A stretch of 64,000 nt of DNA from Idiomarina xiamenensis 10-D-4. GTDB taxonomy: Bacteria; Pseudomonadota; Gammaproteobacteria; Enterobacterales; Alteromonadaceae. Where the stretch lies: NCBI RefSeq assembly GCF_000299895.1, contig NZ_AMRG01000007.1, positions 85,451 through 149,450 on the forward strand. Reading direction: 5' to 3'. The notes under the pieces were generated by a model. That model was not told where the DNA came from and did no database searches. It saw nothing but the letters and a program-made list of their open reading frames with translations. The translations under genes and the position numbers were made by a program. Position 1 is the first letter of the stretch; each line of letters begins with the position of its first letter. Below are positions 29,989 through 40,197 of the stretch, piece by piece.

Positions 29989-31180
29989 TACGTGCCAACC
30001 TCCGTTTGATGTTCGCTTGGACGACAAAGTGGTCGAACAACGGTGCAAAAACGTTAGCAAATAAGATGGCTAACATGATGCCTTCGGGGAAGGCCGGGTT
30101 GATGACACGAATCAATACCGTCATCACACCAATCAATAAGCCGTACGCAAACTTACCTTTGTTGGTGAACGATGCAGACACCGGATCGGTAGCCATGAAC
30201 ATCATACCAAAGGCGAAACCGCCTAACGCTAAATGCCAGTACCACGGCATCGCAAACATCGGATTGGTATCGCTACCCACCCAGTTTAACAGGCCTGACA
30301 ACAGCACCATGCCAACGAAAGTACCGAACACAATACGCCACGAGGCAATGCGGAAGTAAATCAGCGCCAAACCGCCGATCAAAATCAGCAGTGTTGAAAC
30401 TTCGCCCACAGAACCCTGAATATTACCTAAGAAGGCATCCCACCACATCGCGGTGTTGCTGTAATCCAGTTCGCCTAAAGCCGCTTGACCTAAATGGGTC
30501 GCACCCGAGAAACCATCGACCGCAGTCCAAATTGAGTCACCTGACATGTAGGCAGGATAGGTAAAGTACAAGAATGCACGACCCGTAAGCGCCGGGTTGA
30601 GGAAGTTACGCCCGGTACCACCGAAGATTTCTTTACCAATGACCACACCAAAGGTGATACCTAAGGCTACCTGCCATAACGGAATGGTTACCGGCATGAT
30701 CAACGCAAACAGTACCGACGTCACAAAAAAGCCTTCGTGGACTTCGTGTTTACGGATGCTGGCAAACAGTACTTCCCAGAAACCACCAACGATGAAAGTG
30801 ACAGCGTAAATCGGCAAGAAGAAGCAAGCACCGTAGAACATTTTGGTGCCCCAGCCTGCGCCGTCAAAACTACCGCCTAGCGCATGGAAAATCGATACCT
30901 GCCAGATATCAGCTAGTTGATAACCGTCGGCAAGCGCTAACGCCGCCTGGTTACCAACGTTGTACATACCCCAGAACATGGCAGGAAAGGTCATTAACCA
31001 GACCATGATCATGATGCGCTTCAAATCGATGTTATCGCGCACATGAATTTTACCCTTGTTCACCTTACCAGGGGTGTAAAGAATGGTGGCAACCGCTTCA
31101 TACAGCGCATACCACTTTTCGTATTTGCCGCCTTTTTCAAAATTCGGCTCAATACGTTCGAGGTAATTTTTCAAGCTCAT
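29981..31180 (-). CDS. nqrB: Na+-NQR subunit B, FMN and riboflavin carrier
   Basis: A 399-residue membrane subunit with about ten helices. FMN is attached to Thr in [16 protein letters not shown]. The motifs [17 protein letters not shown] and KEIFGGTG are typical. It forms the quinone and Na+ path with NqrD and NqrE. It follows nqrA with a two-base gap. Confidence 0.98.
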   Translation of the reverse strand: MSLKNYLERIEPNFEKGGKYEKWYALYEAVATILYTPGKVNKGKIHVRDNIDLKRIMIMVWLMTFPAMFWGMYNVGNQAALALADGYQLADIWQVSIFHALGGSFDGAGWGTKMFYGACFFLPIYAVTFIVGGFWEVLFASIRKHEVHEGFFVTSVLFALIMPVTIPLWQVALGITFGVVIGKEIFGGTGRNFLNPALTGRAFLYFTYPAYMSGDSIWTAVDGFSGATHLGQAALGELDYSNTAMWWDAFLGNIQGSVGEVSTLLILIGGLALIYFRIASWRIVFGTFVGMVLLSGLLNWVGSDTNPMFAMPWYWHLALGGFAFGMMFMATDPVSASFTNKGKFAYGLLIGVMTVLIRVINPAFPEGIMLAILFANVFAPLFDHFVVQANIKRRLARNV

Positions 31181-31182
31181 GG

Positions 31183-32523
31183 TTAGCCTTCTTTCTCAAT
31201 CGTGGTGAGACAATCACGCAGAACCGCCCCGTATTCATATTTACCTGGGCAGACGTAAGAGCATAACGCTAAATCTTCTTCGTCAAGTTCCAAGCAGCCT
31301 AATTTCTGCGCGCTATCGGTATCGCCCGATAACAAATCACGTAGCAATAACGTTGGCAGAATATCCAACGGCATCACTCGTTCATAGTTACCAATTGGCA
31401 CCATCGCACGCTCTGAACCGTTGGTAGACGAGGTCATGTTGAATAATTTCTTCGGACTTAAGTGACCAGCATAAGCGCGCGTCACCGAGTGTTGATTGGC
31501 GCCCGGACTGATCCACCCCAGAAACTCTTTTTGGTCACCCTCAGGGATCACCGAGATTTGAGTATGGAAACGGCCTAACCAATGATGAGCGTCGTCACAA
31601 CGCGTGCCGTTCAGGATCGAACCGGAAATAACGCGCACATGGTCATCAGCCAACTCGCCCTCGAGTAATTCGTTTAAGTCGGCGCCAAGACGCGTGCGCA
31701 GTAAGCGAGCCTGTTTGACACCGGTACCGCCAATAGCGACCACACAATCGGTGTAAATCTCGCCCGTAGTGAACAGTTTGCCGTAAGCGATGACGTCTTG
31801 ATAGCCAATGTGCCAAACCGCTTTCTGCATGCTCACTGGCGCTAAGAAATGAATATGAGTACCGACTAAGCCAGCCGGATGCGGGCCCGCAAATGACTCC
31901 AGTTCGACTTTCGCGTTACCGGTATCCACCTCGGCGTCAGCCGCTTTACAAACAAACAGTTTGCCGTCGGTCAAGTTACTCAACACATTCAAGCCGTCGA
32001 TAAAGGCCTGTTTGTTTTCATTGATAATAACCGTCGGATCAGCCGCTAACGGGTTGCTATCCATGGCGTTGATAAAAATCGCCTGAGGCTTGCTATCAAC
32101 TTTCGGGGAGCGGCTAAACGGTCGGGTGCGTAAGGCAACCCACTGACCGGATTCAACCAGGGTATCGCGCACTTTCTCGTACCCTAAGCTGTTCAGTTGG
32201 TCGGCTTGGTGCGCGTCAAAAGTGACTTGCTCGTCGCCGTCAACCTCGATAACAACCGCTTGCAGCACACGTTTTTCACCACGCTTGATGTCTTTAACTA
32301 CACCGGCCGCAGGGGCGGTATATTTGACACCTGAATTCTTTTTATCTTCAAAGATAAGTTGACCTTTTTTTACCCGGTCATCAACTTTGACATGCATGGT
32401 GGGACGCATACCCACATACTCTTCACCCAGTGTAGCGACTGTTTTGACGGCTTTGCCGTCTTCAATCGTTTGCTGGGGGGCTCCCTTAATCGGGATATCC
32501 AGACCTTTCTTTATCGTAATCAT
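31183..32523 (-). CDS. nqrA: Na+-NQR subunit A
   Basis: A 446-residue subunit that starts [16 protein letters not shown], exactly like known NqrA proteins. An in-frame GTG 12 bases upstream is less likely. It is the peripheral cytosolic subunit at the quinone site and the first gene of nqrABCDEF-apbE-nqrM. A biotinyl-lipoyl-like segment ([21 protein letters not shown]) is seen near residues 55-80. Confidence 0.98.
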   Translation of the reverse strand: MITIKKGLDIPIKGAPQQTIEDGKAVKTVATLGEEYVGMRPTMHVKVDDRVKKGQLIFEDKKNSGVKYTAPAAGVVKDIKRGEKRVLQAVVIEVDGDEQVTFDAHQADQLNSLGYEKVRDTLVESGQWVALRTRPFSRSPKVDSKPQAIFINAMDSNPLAADPTVIINENKQAFIDGLNVLSNLTDGKLFVCKAADAEVDTGNAKVELESFAGPHPAGLVGTHIHFLAPVSMQKAVWHIGYQDVIAYGKLFTTGEIYTDCVVAIGGTGVKQARLLRTRLGADLNELLEGELADDHVRVISGSILNGTRCDDAHHWLGRFHTQISVIPEGDQKEFLGWISPGANQHSVTRAYAGHLSPKKLFNMTSSTNGSERAMVPIGNYERVMPLDILPTLLLRDLLSGDTDSAQKLGCLELDEEDLALCSYVCPGKYEYGAVLRDCLTTIEKEG

Positions 32524-32839
32524 ATGCCTTAGCACTACTCGTTAGGGAAGATGGATAACTTCCAGCCGAAGCGACTGAAACCTCAAATCTTTCAAATAGT
32601 TAGCACGCCCCTAAGCCTTCCCGGGCGGGTATTGGGCACGCCAGCTTAAACAATGTCATTCACCTCGCGGCGGAATTTTAGCATTTTTACAACCGGTGTT
32701 GCCATGCCTAGCGAGAAAATAATCATAGCATTCGTATGGATTTATCTCTAACGCAAGCCCGCTTTAAGTTGCTCATAATTTGTATAAAAAAACAGCCGCA
32801 TGAGGCGGCTGTCTATTTTACTAACAATGGCAACATTGT
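32524..32839. other. Leader region of the nqr operon and fabV 3' end
   Basis: This 316-base gap holds the fabV terminator on its right side and the promoter region of nqrA on its left. On the minus strand an extended -10, TGCTAAAAT (32675-32683), is the best promoter candidate, giving a leader of roughly 145 bases. I see no clear riboswitch fold or regulator box in the leader. Confidence 0.4.
32785..32813 (-). terminator. Intrinsic terminator of fabV
   Basis: On the minus strand ACAGCCGC-CTCA-TGCGGCTGT is followed by TTTTTTATA, 25-50 bases after the fabV stop. Confidence 0.92.
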
Positions 32840-34018
32840 TTACCAATTAACCACAGGGTCGACGTCGGCATCATAATCGACGTTTTCTAAGCCAAACCCG
32901 AATAAGCGTAAGAAGTCACTGTGATAGCCTTCATAGTCGGCTAACTGATGGAAGTTGTCTTGTTCGACTTGATCCCATAACGCTTCAATTTTAGCTTGCG
33001 TGGCATCGTTGGTTTCTTTGCCATCCATACGCAAACGCCGCTGTTCATCCAAGGTTGCCGATTCGGCATATAAGCCTTCGGTAAATAAGCGATAAATTTG
33101 CTCGATACAACCCTCGTGTGTGCCCTCTTCTTTCATGACTTTATAAATCAAAGAAATATACAGTGGCATAACCGGGATTGCCGAGCTCGCTTGCGTCACT
33201 AACGCTTTTAGTGAAGAAACCCAAGCTTGCAGCTGAATATCTTGGTAGCGTTCATTCAACGCCGCCGCAGCGCGATCTAAATCTTCTTTGGCACGACCAA
33301 TGGTGGCGTGACCGTAAATCGGCCAAGTCAATTTTTTACCGATATAGGTGTAAGCGGTGGTGCGACAATTAGGCGCTAACACACCCGCTTCATGCAGAGC
33401 GCTTAACCAGAGTTCCCAGTCCTCGCCCCCCATCACCTTAACGGTATTAGCGATTTCTTCGTCGTTGGCCGGCTCTAAGGTCACATCGTGTACGCGATCC
33501 TTATCGGTATCGTAAGTTTTCGTGGTGTAAGTTTGACCAACGGGTTTTAGCGTCGAACTATAAACCTCGCCGGTTTTTGGGTCGCGGCGTTTTGGCGAGG
33601 CCAAACTATAAATGACCAAATCAACTTGGCCTAAATCGGCTTTGATGCGCTCGATAACATCCGCTTTGCATTCATCAGAAAAGGCATCGCCATTAATGGT
33701 GTGATAATACAAGTCGGCCTGCTCGGCTTGTTGATGGAAAGCGGCGGTATTATACCAGCCCGCGGTCGCGGTTTTCTTTTCGGTTGGTGGCTTTTCAAAG
33801 CAAACACCGATGGTTGCCGCACCAGCGCCAAAAGCAGCGGTGATACGCGAAGCTAAACCATAGCCAGTAGAGCAACCAATCACCAATACCTTTTTGGGCG
33901 CAGGCGACACCGTCGGCTGCTGTTTCACGTAGGCAATTTGTTGACGAACGTTTTCTGCACACCCCATCGGATGGGCGTTGGTACAAATAAAGCCGCGGAT
34001 TTTTGGCTTAATAACCAT
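32840..34018 (-). CDS. fabV: Enoyl-ACP reductase FabV
   Basis: A 392-residue trans-2-enoyl-ACP/CoA reductase that completes each cycle of fatty-acid elongation with NADH. It opens MVIKPKIRGFICTNAHPMGC, the FabV hallmark. The cofactor loop GCSTGYGLASRITAAFGAGA, the segment DLVIYSLASPKRRDP and the Tyr-X8-Lys active site YGHATIGRAK are all intact. Length is normal (about 400). FabV enzymes are known for poor triclosan sensitivity. ATG 34018 is preferred over the TTG at 34024. It is a single gene with its own terminator. Confidence 0.97.
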   Translation of the reverse strand: MVIKPKIRGFICTNAHPMGCAENVRQQIAYVKQQPTVSPAPKKVLVIGCSTGYGLASRITAAFGAGAATIGVCFEKPPTEKKTATAGWYNTAAFHQQAEQADLYYHTINGDAFSDECKADVIERIKADLGQVDLVIYSLASPKRRDPKTGEVYSSTLKPVGQTYTTKTYDTDKDRVHDVTLEPANDEEIANTVKVMGGEDWELWLSALHEAGVLAPNCRTTAYTYIGKKLTWPIYGHATIGRAKEDLDRAAAALNERYQDIQLQAWVSSLKALVTQASSAIPVMPLYISLIYKVMKEEGTHEGCIEQIYRLFTEGLYAESATLDEQRRLRMDGKETNDATQAKIEALWDQVEQDNFHQLADYEGYHSDFLRLFGFGLENVDYDADVDPVVNW

Positions 34019-34111
34019 TATCAAGATCCCTGTTTGTTCATGGATTTTTGGCTATTGTACCCAACCCGACGTTAATAACACATCTGAGTTGCTAAAAAAT
34101 CCGCGATTTTT

Positions 34112-34456
34112 CTAACGTAAACCACTAGCGGTTTTACGCTGACGAAGCGAGCCGCCCATGCATGCCGGAGAATTACGCGCGCCGTCGAACAAATCGCACC
34201 ATTCGTCCTCGGTGTATGTGTGTAACGCTAACGCATGAATATGGTTCATCAACTCATCGGCCAGTATCTTGTTGACGGCTCGATGGCGGTTAATCAACCG
34301 TTGCCCTTTAAATTCACTGGTGACCAGAACCACTTTAAAATGCGACTCCGCGCCCGAGCCATGACTATGCATGTGGCTCTCATTGACCACATCCAAGTGC
34401 GTCGGTTGAAACGCCGCACGTAATTTGTTCTCGATTTGCAATTGAATGGAGGCCAT
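34112..34456 (-). CDS. bolA: BolA-family protein
   Basis: A 114-residue protein: [30 protein letters not shown] is the classic BolA start with the conserved His after the second strand, followed by [29 protein letters not shown] and a conserved [13 protein letters not shown]. It likely partners with a monothiol glutaredoxin in iron-sulfur trafficking and affects cell shape under stress. GAGAG precedes ATG 34456. It is 90 bases upstream of fabV on the same strand. Confidence 0.93.
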   Translation of the reverse strand: MASIQLQIENKLRAAFQPTHLDVVNESHMHSHGSGAESHFKVVLVTSEFKGQRLINRHRAVNKILADELMNHIHALALHTYTEDEWCDLFDGARNSPACMGGSLRQRKTASGLR

Positions 34457-34653
34457 AATTTACTCTCTTAGTAGGCAAAGCCGTTAAACATCATCAGGTG
34501 GTCCCTACCCAGGTTCACATCTTGCTAAACGCCGTTGACCAGCTCTCAGCTTACTTAAGCGTAGTCAGAAACGTTACTCAATGCTGTGACGATCAAGCTA
34601 AAACCAATTAACCATCAGAAACCGTTTAAGTTTTAGTTGACGCTTATGTTGAT

Positions 34654-35295
34654 TTAGCCCAACCGCTTAGAAACCGCTAGCGCACTGTCGATATAGCGAA
34701 ATGTTAAATTAATACGGTCACCCGCCAGTTGCCGTTGCTTGGGTACCTGATGTTGCCAGTAACGTTGAGTATCGCCGCGCATCACCAGTACATCGCCGGC
34801 TCCCAGTGCCAACTCATGGCTTGCCGGTTCGCTTTTATGTCTAAGCATGAAGCGTCGCGGCTGACCTAAACTCAATGAGGCAATAACCGGTTGCTCTCCT
34901 AATTCGGCTTCGTCGTCGCTGTGCCAACCCATACTGTCTTGTCCATCGCGATACCAATTTAACAATACCGCGTTAAAACGACACTCGCACAATTGCTGCA
35001 TTTGCTCACGCAGTTGCTGCAAATTGGCGGTCCATGGATTTGCCGTCAGGCTTAGACCCGAATAGGAATAACGCAGGCCAGCGTCGCCATACCAAGCTTG
35101 TAGACGGGGTATAGCGACCATACGCCCAAATAGACGAATTTGGTCCTGACGCCAGTCCAGTTGCTGTTGTAACTCGATTTTTAATTGCTCGGCAGCGTCA
35201 TCCGCCAGCCAACGCGGAAAATACTGGACGTCGGCGTCTGGCAGTGGAACTTGTGTTTGTGCGACTGCAGATTGAAAAGCTAATGTTTGTTGCAT
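34654..35295 (-). CDS. AlkB-like 2-oxoglutarate/Fe(II) dioxygenase
   Basis: A 213-residue protein of the AlkB family, closer to the ALKBH2/3 type than to E. coli AlkB. The iron ligands are in GWHSDDEAELG (HxD) and a later His (YWQHQVPK). The 2-oxoglutarate Arg pair is in RINLTFRYI. The strand NAVLLNWYRDGQDSMG is also conserved. It likely repairs alkylated bases in DNA or RNA by oxidative dealkylation. No adaptive-response gene adjoins it. Confidence 0.88.
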   Translation of the reverse strand: MQQTLAFQSAVAQTQVPLPDADVQYFPRWLADDAAEQLKIELQQQLDWRQDQIRLFGRMVAIPRLQAWYGDAGLRYSYSGLSLTANPWTANLQQLREQMQQLCECRFNAVLLNWYRDGQDSMGWHSDDEAELGEQPVIASLSLGQPRRFMLRHKSEPASHELALGAGDVLVMRGDTQRYWQHQVPKQRQLAGDRINLTFRYIDSALAVSKRLG

Positions 35296-35355
35296 GCTAA
35301 TTAATACGTCTATCGGCGACGTTTCTGATCACTCTTTATCAAGCTTCCTAAAAGC

Positions 35356-35826
35356 TTACTCAACTGCACTGTAACAAATCGCATCATCACGCGATAACGT
35401 CGTTAGCGCAGCAAACACGTCACTGGCGCTAGCCTGCGGCTGTGCCGCGGCAGTGACTAAAGCGTAGCGTTGGCTACTGACATTACCTGATAATTGCCAC
35501 AGCAATAGGCCATATTGTTGCTCAAAGCGCGCCAGTTCGGCTAACCCTTCATGCCGATATGGCGGAAATGCCGTCACTTGCTCCACCACTCGCCAACGCC
35601 GTAATTCATCAGCCTCGGCTAACAAGGCCTCATTAATTCGGTCGCGGCAAAAACTCAGTTGAATGTGCTGACTCGATAACTGCCACTCATCGTTGGGCAG
35701 TAAGCGAGCATCCAATGTCGCCACTGGCCCTTGCGAAACAGGCATTTGGTTACCGTCACAGGCACTCAGCAATAAACTGCTGACAACTAGCAAACTCGCC
35801 GCTGCTAGGCTTATTTTTTTCATCAT
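35356..35826 (-). CDS. Hypothetical lipoprotein
   Basis: About 156 residues with a lipoprotein signal, lipobox LLSAC at about residue 22. The mature part begins DGNQMPVSQGP and has a conserved-looking SSQHIQLSFCRDRINEALL and a C-terminal ICYSAVE, giving two more Cys that may pair in the periplasm. I do not recognise the family. Start could be either of two consecutive ATGs (35826 or 35823). It is divergent from the Wzi-like gene with a gap of about 70 bases. Confidence 0.7.
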   Translation of the reverse strand: MMKKISLAAASLLVVSSLLLSACDGNQMPVSQGPVATLDARLLPNDEWQLSSQHIQLSFCRDRINEALLAEADELRRWRVVEQVTAFPPYRHEGLAELARFEQQYGLLLWQLSGNVSSQRYALVTAAAQPQASASDVFAALTTLSRDDAICYSAVE

Positions 35827-35895
35827 TTAAGCGCCCCTGCGCTAGTACAACTTGAAGTAATTCTGATAGTCTTGCTCCACTTACTCGAGTTTAAC

Positions 35896-37371
35896 ATGGA
35901 TCATTTGTTCGTCATGCGCCTAAGTTCTATTTTATTAATGACTTGTTGTTTACTGTCGACACCGCTATTGCTGCTCAGTAAACCGGCGCAAGCTTCACCG
36001 TGGATAGAGGTGGATAACGGTTATTTAAGACAGAGCCTGTTAACACTGGCCAATGCCGGTATTATTCGTGCGCCGGTCAACACCTACCCGCTGCCATGGC
36101 GCTCAATTATGGCCGATTTAGATCGCGTCAATGTCGCGCAGTTAAGCGATGACTTACGCTTTGCCTATCGTCACGTCAATCATTACTTAAACCTAGCTCG
36201 CGGTGATAGCCAGACCGTGCTGCAACTGGCGGCGCATAGTAATGATGACAGTCAAACCTTATTAGGGTTTGGCGATCAATACCACGAGAAAGCTCGACTC
36301 ACCATCAAACGCGAAATTGTGACCCATCAGTTTGCTGCTAGGCTGCAGGTGAACCGGCGCAATCACCCGCAAGAAGACGACAATAATACCACTGTCGATG
36401 GCAGCTATGTCGCCGGTATGTTAGGTCAATGGGTGGTCAGTTTAGATACCCTGCCACTGTGGTGGGGACCGGGCCAAGATAGCGCCCTGTTAATGTCGAG
36501 TAACGCACGGCCCTTACCCAAAATTCAGCTCTCACAATTTCGCGATAAGCCCATCGACTTTCCCGTTTTATCGTGGCTTGGGCCGCTCAATTTTACCGCG
36601 TTCGTTGGTCGTATGGAGAATGCTTACCCCATCGATGACAGTTATTTATGGGGAGCACGGTTATCGTTTCGGCCTCACCCAGCGGTCGAAATTGGCCTCA
36701 ATCAAACCGAACAGTTCGGCGGTGATAAGCTCACCCGCATGCCAGGCAACAATGAGCTAGTTCGCGAAAGTATCGACTCTAACCGCTTAGCTAGCGCTGA
36801 CATTCGTATTAGCCTGCCCGCTTGGCACGGCAATACCGCCATTTACGGCGAAGTCGCCACCGATAATAGTGACAGTTTAAGCAGTGGTAATGCGTGGCTG
36901 GCGGGTACTGAGTGGCAACTCGGCAGTCGTGACTATCATCTGACTTGGTTTTTTGAAATTAGCGACAGCCAAGCCAAGTGTGTCGACAGTCAAAGCCAAG
37001 CCGGCAATTGCTTTTATGAGCATGAGGATTACGAACAAGGGTATCGCCGTTTTGGCCGCGCCATTGGTAGCACTTACGACACGGACAGCAAAGCACACGT
37101 CATGGGCTTACGCTGGTATGACGCGAGCGGTGCGGGCTGGTCATTGAAACTACGGAAAATTAATTTTAATCGCGATGACAGTCAACCGCTATTAGGTGGT
37201 CATCCCTATTACGACCGTGCGACAGAGCGCAAGCAAATCGATTTAAGTCGACGTCAACCATTGTTTGGCGGCTTGTTGAACATTTCTGTGCAGGCTTATC
37301 AAGAACAAGATGCGCGCCAGCAGTATGACACTGAATACAGTGCGTATGCGCAATGGGAGTGGCGTTTTTAA
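35896..37371 (+). CDS. Wzi-like capsule-assembly outer-membrane protein
   Basis: About 491 residues with a signal peptide (ending near AQA-SPW) and a beta-barrel C-terminal part that ends in WRF, as in outer-membrane proteins. The N-terminal helices (RQSLLTLANAGIIRAPVNTYPLPW) and WVVSLDTLPLWWGPGQDSALLMSSNARPLP match the Caps_assemb_Wzi family, where Wzi binds exopolysaccharide at the cell surface. No capsule biosynthesis genes are nearby, so the polysaccharide partner is unknown. Three in-frame ATGs (35872, 35896, 35914) are possible starts; I chose 35896 for its reasonable signal peptide. Confidence 0.82.
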   Translation: MDHLFVMRLSSILLMTCCLLSTPLLLLSKPAQASPWIEVDNGYLRQSLLTLANAGIIRAPVNTYPLPWRSIMADLDRVNVAQLSDDLRFAYRHVNHYLNLARGDSQTVLQLAAHSNDDSQTLLGFGDQYHEKARLTIKREIVTHQFAARLQVNRRNHPQEDDNNTTVDGSYVAGMLGQWVVSLDTLPLWWGPGQDSALLMSSNARPLPKIQLSQFRDKPIDFPVLSWLGPLNFTAFVGRMENAYPIDDSYLWGARLSFRPHPAVEIGLNQTEQFGGDKLTRMPGNNELVRESIDSNRLASADIRISLPAWHGNTAIYGEVATDNSDSLSSGNAWLAGTEWQLGSRDYHLTWFFEISDSQAKCVDSQSQAGNCFYEHEDYEQGYRRFGRAIGSTYDTDSKAHVMGLRWYDASGAGWSLKLRKINFNRDDSQPLLGGHPYYDRATERKQIDLSRRQPLFGGLLNISVQAYQEQDARQQYDTEYSAYAQWEWRF

Positions 37372-37403
37372 CACCATCTCCCAAGCATCTCTAACACGCT
37401 AAT

Positions 37404-37952
37404 TTATAGCGGATAGTTCCAATTCAGTGCGACAAAATCGAGCCCATCGTTGGGCGTTTGCAAGTCAGCGTTTGAGTAGTGGAAGTAACTCAAGGTCAAA
37501 CGCGCTTTACTGACTGGGTCATATTGCCAACTTATACCGATGCGATCTTCAAATTGGTAGTGGCTGGACAAATCACGACCGCGAATGCGAGTGCCATCGA
37601 TTAAGGTTGCACCAATACCCGCCTCAATAAACACCGGGTCGCCCTCATCGCTGATTTGCCACTGAAACACTGGACTCATCGCAACAGCGGTAATAGTGCG
37701 ACCATTACGGTGATGGTCATACCAACTATTTAGTGAGCCCTCAAAAAAGATTTTAGGCTTACCGGTCCAATCTGGTAGTTCCAGCGGTAGTGCATCAAAA
37801 CGATAGCCAAGCCGAGCACCAGCGATTTGTGCCGGTGAGTAAAAGCCACCCAATTGAATTTCATCAGCTTGCGCTAACCCACTTACAGCTAACGACGCTG
37901 ATGCCAAGGCAGCGGCAGTAAACAGTGTACGGAATCCTTTTACCCGTTTCAC
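37404..37952 (-). CDS. pagL: Lipid A 3-O-deacylase (PagL family)
   Basis: About 182 residues, an eight-stranded outer-membrane beta-barrel. The signature near the C terminus, FHYSNADLQTPNDGLDF, contains the catalytic His and Ser (HxS), followed by a conserved PN turn. The catalytic acid expected 14 residues after the His is Asp here where I recall Glu in Pseudomonas PagL, a conservative change. It would remove an acyl chain from lipid A. I chose GTG 37952 because AGGAG lies 10 bases upstream and it gives a clean signal peptide ending LAQA-DE; an ATG far upstream (38021) adds an unlikely extension. Confidence 0.85.
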   Translation of the reverse strand: MKRVKGFRTLFTAAALASASLAVSGLAQADEIQLGGFYSPAQIAGARLGYRFDALPLELPDWTGKPKIFFEGSLNSWYDHHRNGRTITAVAMSPVFQWQISDEGDPVFIEAGIGATLIDGTRIRGRDLSSHYQFEDRIGISWQYDPVSKARLTLSYFHYSNADLQTPNDGLDFVALNWNYPL

Positions 37953-38063
37953 GACAGCAAGTCTCCTAAACTTCGAGTATACATACAAGGGTGTACGTAT
38001 AATAACGTAAATTTGGATCAACTGTCGTCATTCAAATATCGTTAAGCCGACATCAAACTGTCA

Positions 38064-38570
38064 TTAAGTGTCTGCTAAAGTTGCCATTAAATCGGTCAAG
38101 GTCTCTGTCCAAGCTTGGTCTAGAGCGGTTACTAGGGCGTCATAGCCATCGTCAGCCAACGCCTGAGTCTGGTAAAACTCGCCTCGCTCTTGCCCCGACT
38201 GCCAATAACCTGCCACCACCGCCTGCCCGTCGGCATCACCATAAAATGCGGTAATGGTCAGCAGCAATGGTTGCTGACAAGCTTCGTCACCGCGTACCTG
38301 CATACGCGCTAAGCTCTCTTGCAATTGCACTTGTAACGGCTCGATCCAAAGGTGCTGTCGAGCGGTATGCCATTGATTATCGGAAGTTTGCAACACCAGC
38401 CCCGAGCGATTCAAAAAGCCACTAACCTGCACCTGACGCTGCCCTGATGTACAGTGAAAATCGCTAGCCGTGGCCAAGTGAGGTAGGCGATAACGCTGCT
38501 GCGGTTGTGGTTGACTCGCACATGCACTTAGCAGCACGATAAGTGTCCAAATGCTTAGCTGTTTAATCAT
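38064..38570 (-). CDS. pqiC: PqiC membrane-integrity lipoprotein
   Basis: A 168-residue lipoprotein (signal MIKQLSIWTLIVLLSAC) of the YmbA/PqiC family. PqiC forms a ring in the outer membrane that docks with the PqiB needle. Motif RYRLPHL after the lipobox is typical. ATG 38570 overlaps the pqiB stop by eight bases, so translation is coupled. Together pqiABC make a periplasm-spanning lipid-transport channel. Confidence 0.88.
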   Translation of the reverse strand: MIKQLSIWTLIVLLSACASQPQPQQRYRLPHLATASDFHCTSGQRQVQVSGFLNRSGLVLQTSDNQWHTARQHLWIEPLQVQLQESLARMQVRGDEACQQPLLLTITAFYGDADGQAVVAGYWQSGQERGEFYQTQALADDGYDALVTALDQAWTETLTDLMATLADT

Positions 38571-40197
38571 GGTTTGCCCTCGGTTGCGGATCACCCGCTT
38601 CGGCCTTGTTAAAAATTAGTGCGTTTGGCTGTTCGTTCAGGGTATCAATTAATGGCTGCACATCACGTAGCAAGTGATTTAGCTGCTGCAAACTATCGTT
38701 TAACTGCTGATAAGTACCGCCATTACCTTGGAAGTCCGCCAACGTCTTATTCAACTGCTCTAGCGTCTGTCGTAAACCGCCCGGTAACGCCTGTGTATCG
38801 TCTTGCCCTAACAGTTGCTCAAGAGATGCGGCGACTTTGCTGAACTCCTTTAACGCTCCCGTTGATTCACCCAAAGTACCCTCTAATTGCGTCAAAACGG
38901 GCTCTATCGGTAATTCGTTGAACTTATCTAATAACTGCGAAATTTTTTGCTCAATGCGAGCGAAGTCGCTAACCACCGATGGGAACACCGGTAACTCATC
39001 AAACTCATCCTGTTGATTGATGGTGGGTCGCTCAGGATAAAAATTGAGGTCGATATACATCACATTGGTCAATAGGTTACCAGCCCGCAGCGAGGCTCTT
39101 AAGCCATCGTCAAACAAGGTTTGCATTTCGTTTTGCCAGTTATCTAACGAGGTGTCAGACACCAATCCTTTTAACCGATCGGGTTCGATACGTAGCTTAA
39201 TCGGAATATGCCGCATGGGCAGCCCGTCGCCATCTTGCGGGTGATATTTATACGGCACCGCGGTTACCGTTCCAACACGTAAACCACGGTACTCGATGGG
39301 CGCACCCACCTCTAATCCGCTGATGCTCTCATCGGTAAACAGCACATAATCAATACCTCGGTTGTAGCCTTGCTGAATGGCGGTTTCTTTATCATCAAAT
39401 AACGGATAACTATGACCATCGGTAACCACTTCACCGGCGGGTTGGTCGTCAATGACATCAAAGGTTACGCCGCCTCCGAGCAGTGCTTCAATCGATCCCA
39501 AGTCGACTTTTACGCCGCGTGAGCCGACACTCAACGAAATACCACTTTCATTCCAGAAACGTACGTTATCAGTCACTAATTTGTGATATGGCGCACGAAT
39601 AAAGGCATCATAACTGACTTCGCGAGACGCTATATCGAAGTTCATTTTCTCAACTTGGCCAACCACCAAACCGCGATAACTGATTGAATCGCCAGCCCCC
39701 AGCGCGCCAGCCCGTTCACTGGTCAATTCAATACGTACGCCCGGCGCGTCTTTGGGCGCTACTGGCGGCTCGGTGAGGGCGACAAAATGCCGCTGTTCAT
39801 CGTCACTACTACCCGGCTGTAATTGAATATAAGCCCCCGAGAGAATAGTACTTAAGCCACTAACACCATCACGACCGACACGAGGTTTTACCACCCACAA
39901 TTCGGTATCACTATTAAGCATTCGTTCAGTATCTGACTGCATGCTGATGGTCACTACGGCGTGCGACAAATCTTCCGACAGATTCACGGCATCCACACGG
40001 CCGACTTCAACGTTGCGCACCTTCACTAAGGTTTTACCGACTTCGATGCCCTCGGCGGTTTCCATGTCGACGGTAATTTCAGGACCCTTGCCAGCCTCAT
40101 TGGTCATTAACATCCATATCGCGACAGCAACCGCGACGGCTGGGACTAACCATATCGGCGAAAACCACCGCGTCTTTTTTGTTAGCGCTTTATCCAC
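38563..40197 (-). CDS. pqiB: PqiB, MCE-domain lipid-transport protein
   Basis: A 544-residue protein. One N-terminal helix (about 15-31) and three MCE/MlaD domains (about 40-130, 155-265 and 280-395) are followed by a long helical C-terminal region (400-530) that forms the needle in PqiB. The repeated pattern G-x-x-V-x-Y-R-G-x-x-V-G is seen at DSISYRGLVVGQV and APIEYRGLRVGTV. It begins at GTG 40197 with AAGGAA upstream, eight bases inside pqiA. Confidence 0.93.
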   Translation of the reverse strand: MDKALTKKTRWFSPIWLVPAVAVAVAIWMLMTNEAGKGPEITVDMETAEGIEVGKTLVKVRNVEVGRVDAVNLSEDLSHAVVTISMQSDTERMLNSDTELWVVKPRVGRDGVSGLSTILSGAYIQLQPGSSDDEQRHFVALTEPPVAPKDAPGVRIELTSERAGALGAGDSISYRGLVVGQVEKMNFDIASREVSYDAFIRAPYHKLVTDNVRFWNESGISLSVGSRGVKVDLGSIEALLGGGVTFDVIDDQPAGEVVTDGHSYPLFDDKETAIQQGYNRGIDYVLFTDESISGLEVGAPIEYRGLRVGTVTAVPYKYHPQDGDGLPMRHIPIKLRIEPDRLKGLVSDTSLDNWQNEMQTLFDDGLRASLRAGNLLTNVMYIDLNFYPERPTINQQDEFDELPVFPSVVSDFARIEQKISQLLDKFNELPIEPVLTQLEGTLGESTGALKEFSKVAASLEQLLGQDDTQALPGGLRQTLEQLNKTLADFQGNGGTYQQLNDSLQQLNHLLRDVQPLIDTLNEQPNALIFNKAEAGDPQPRANHD

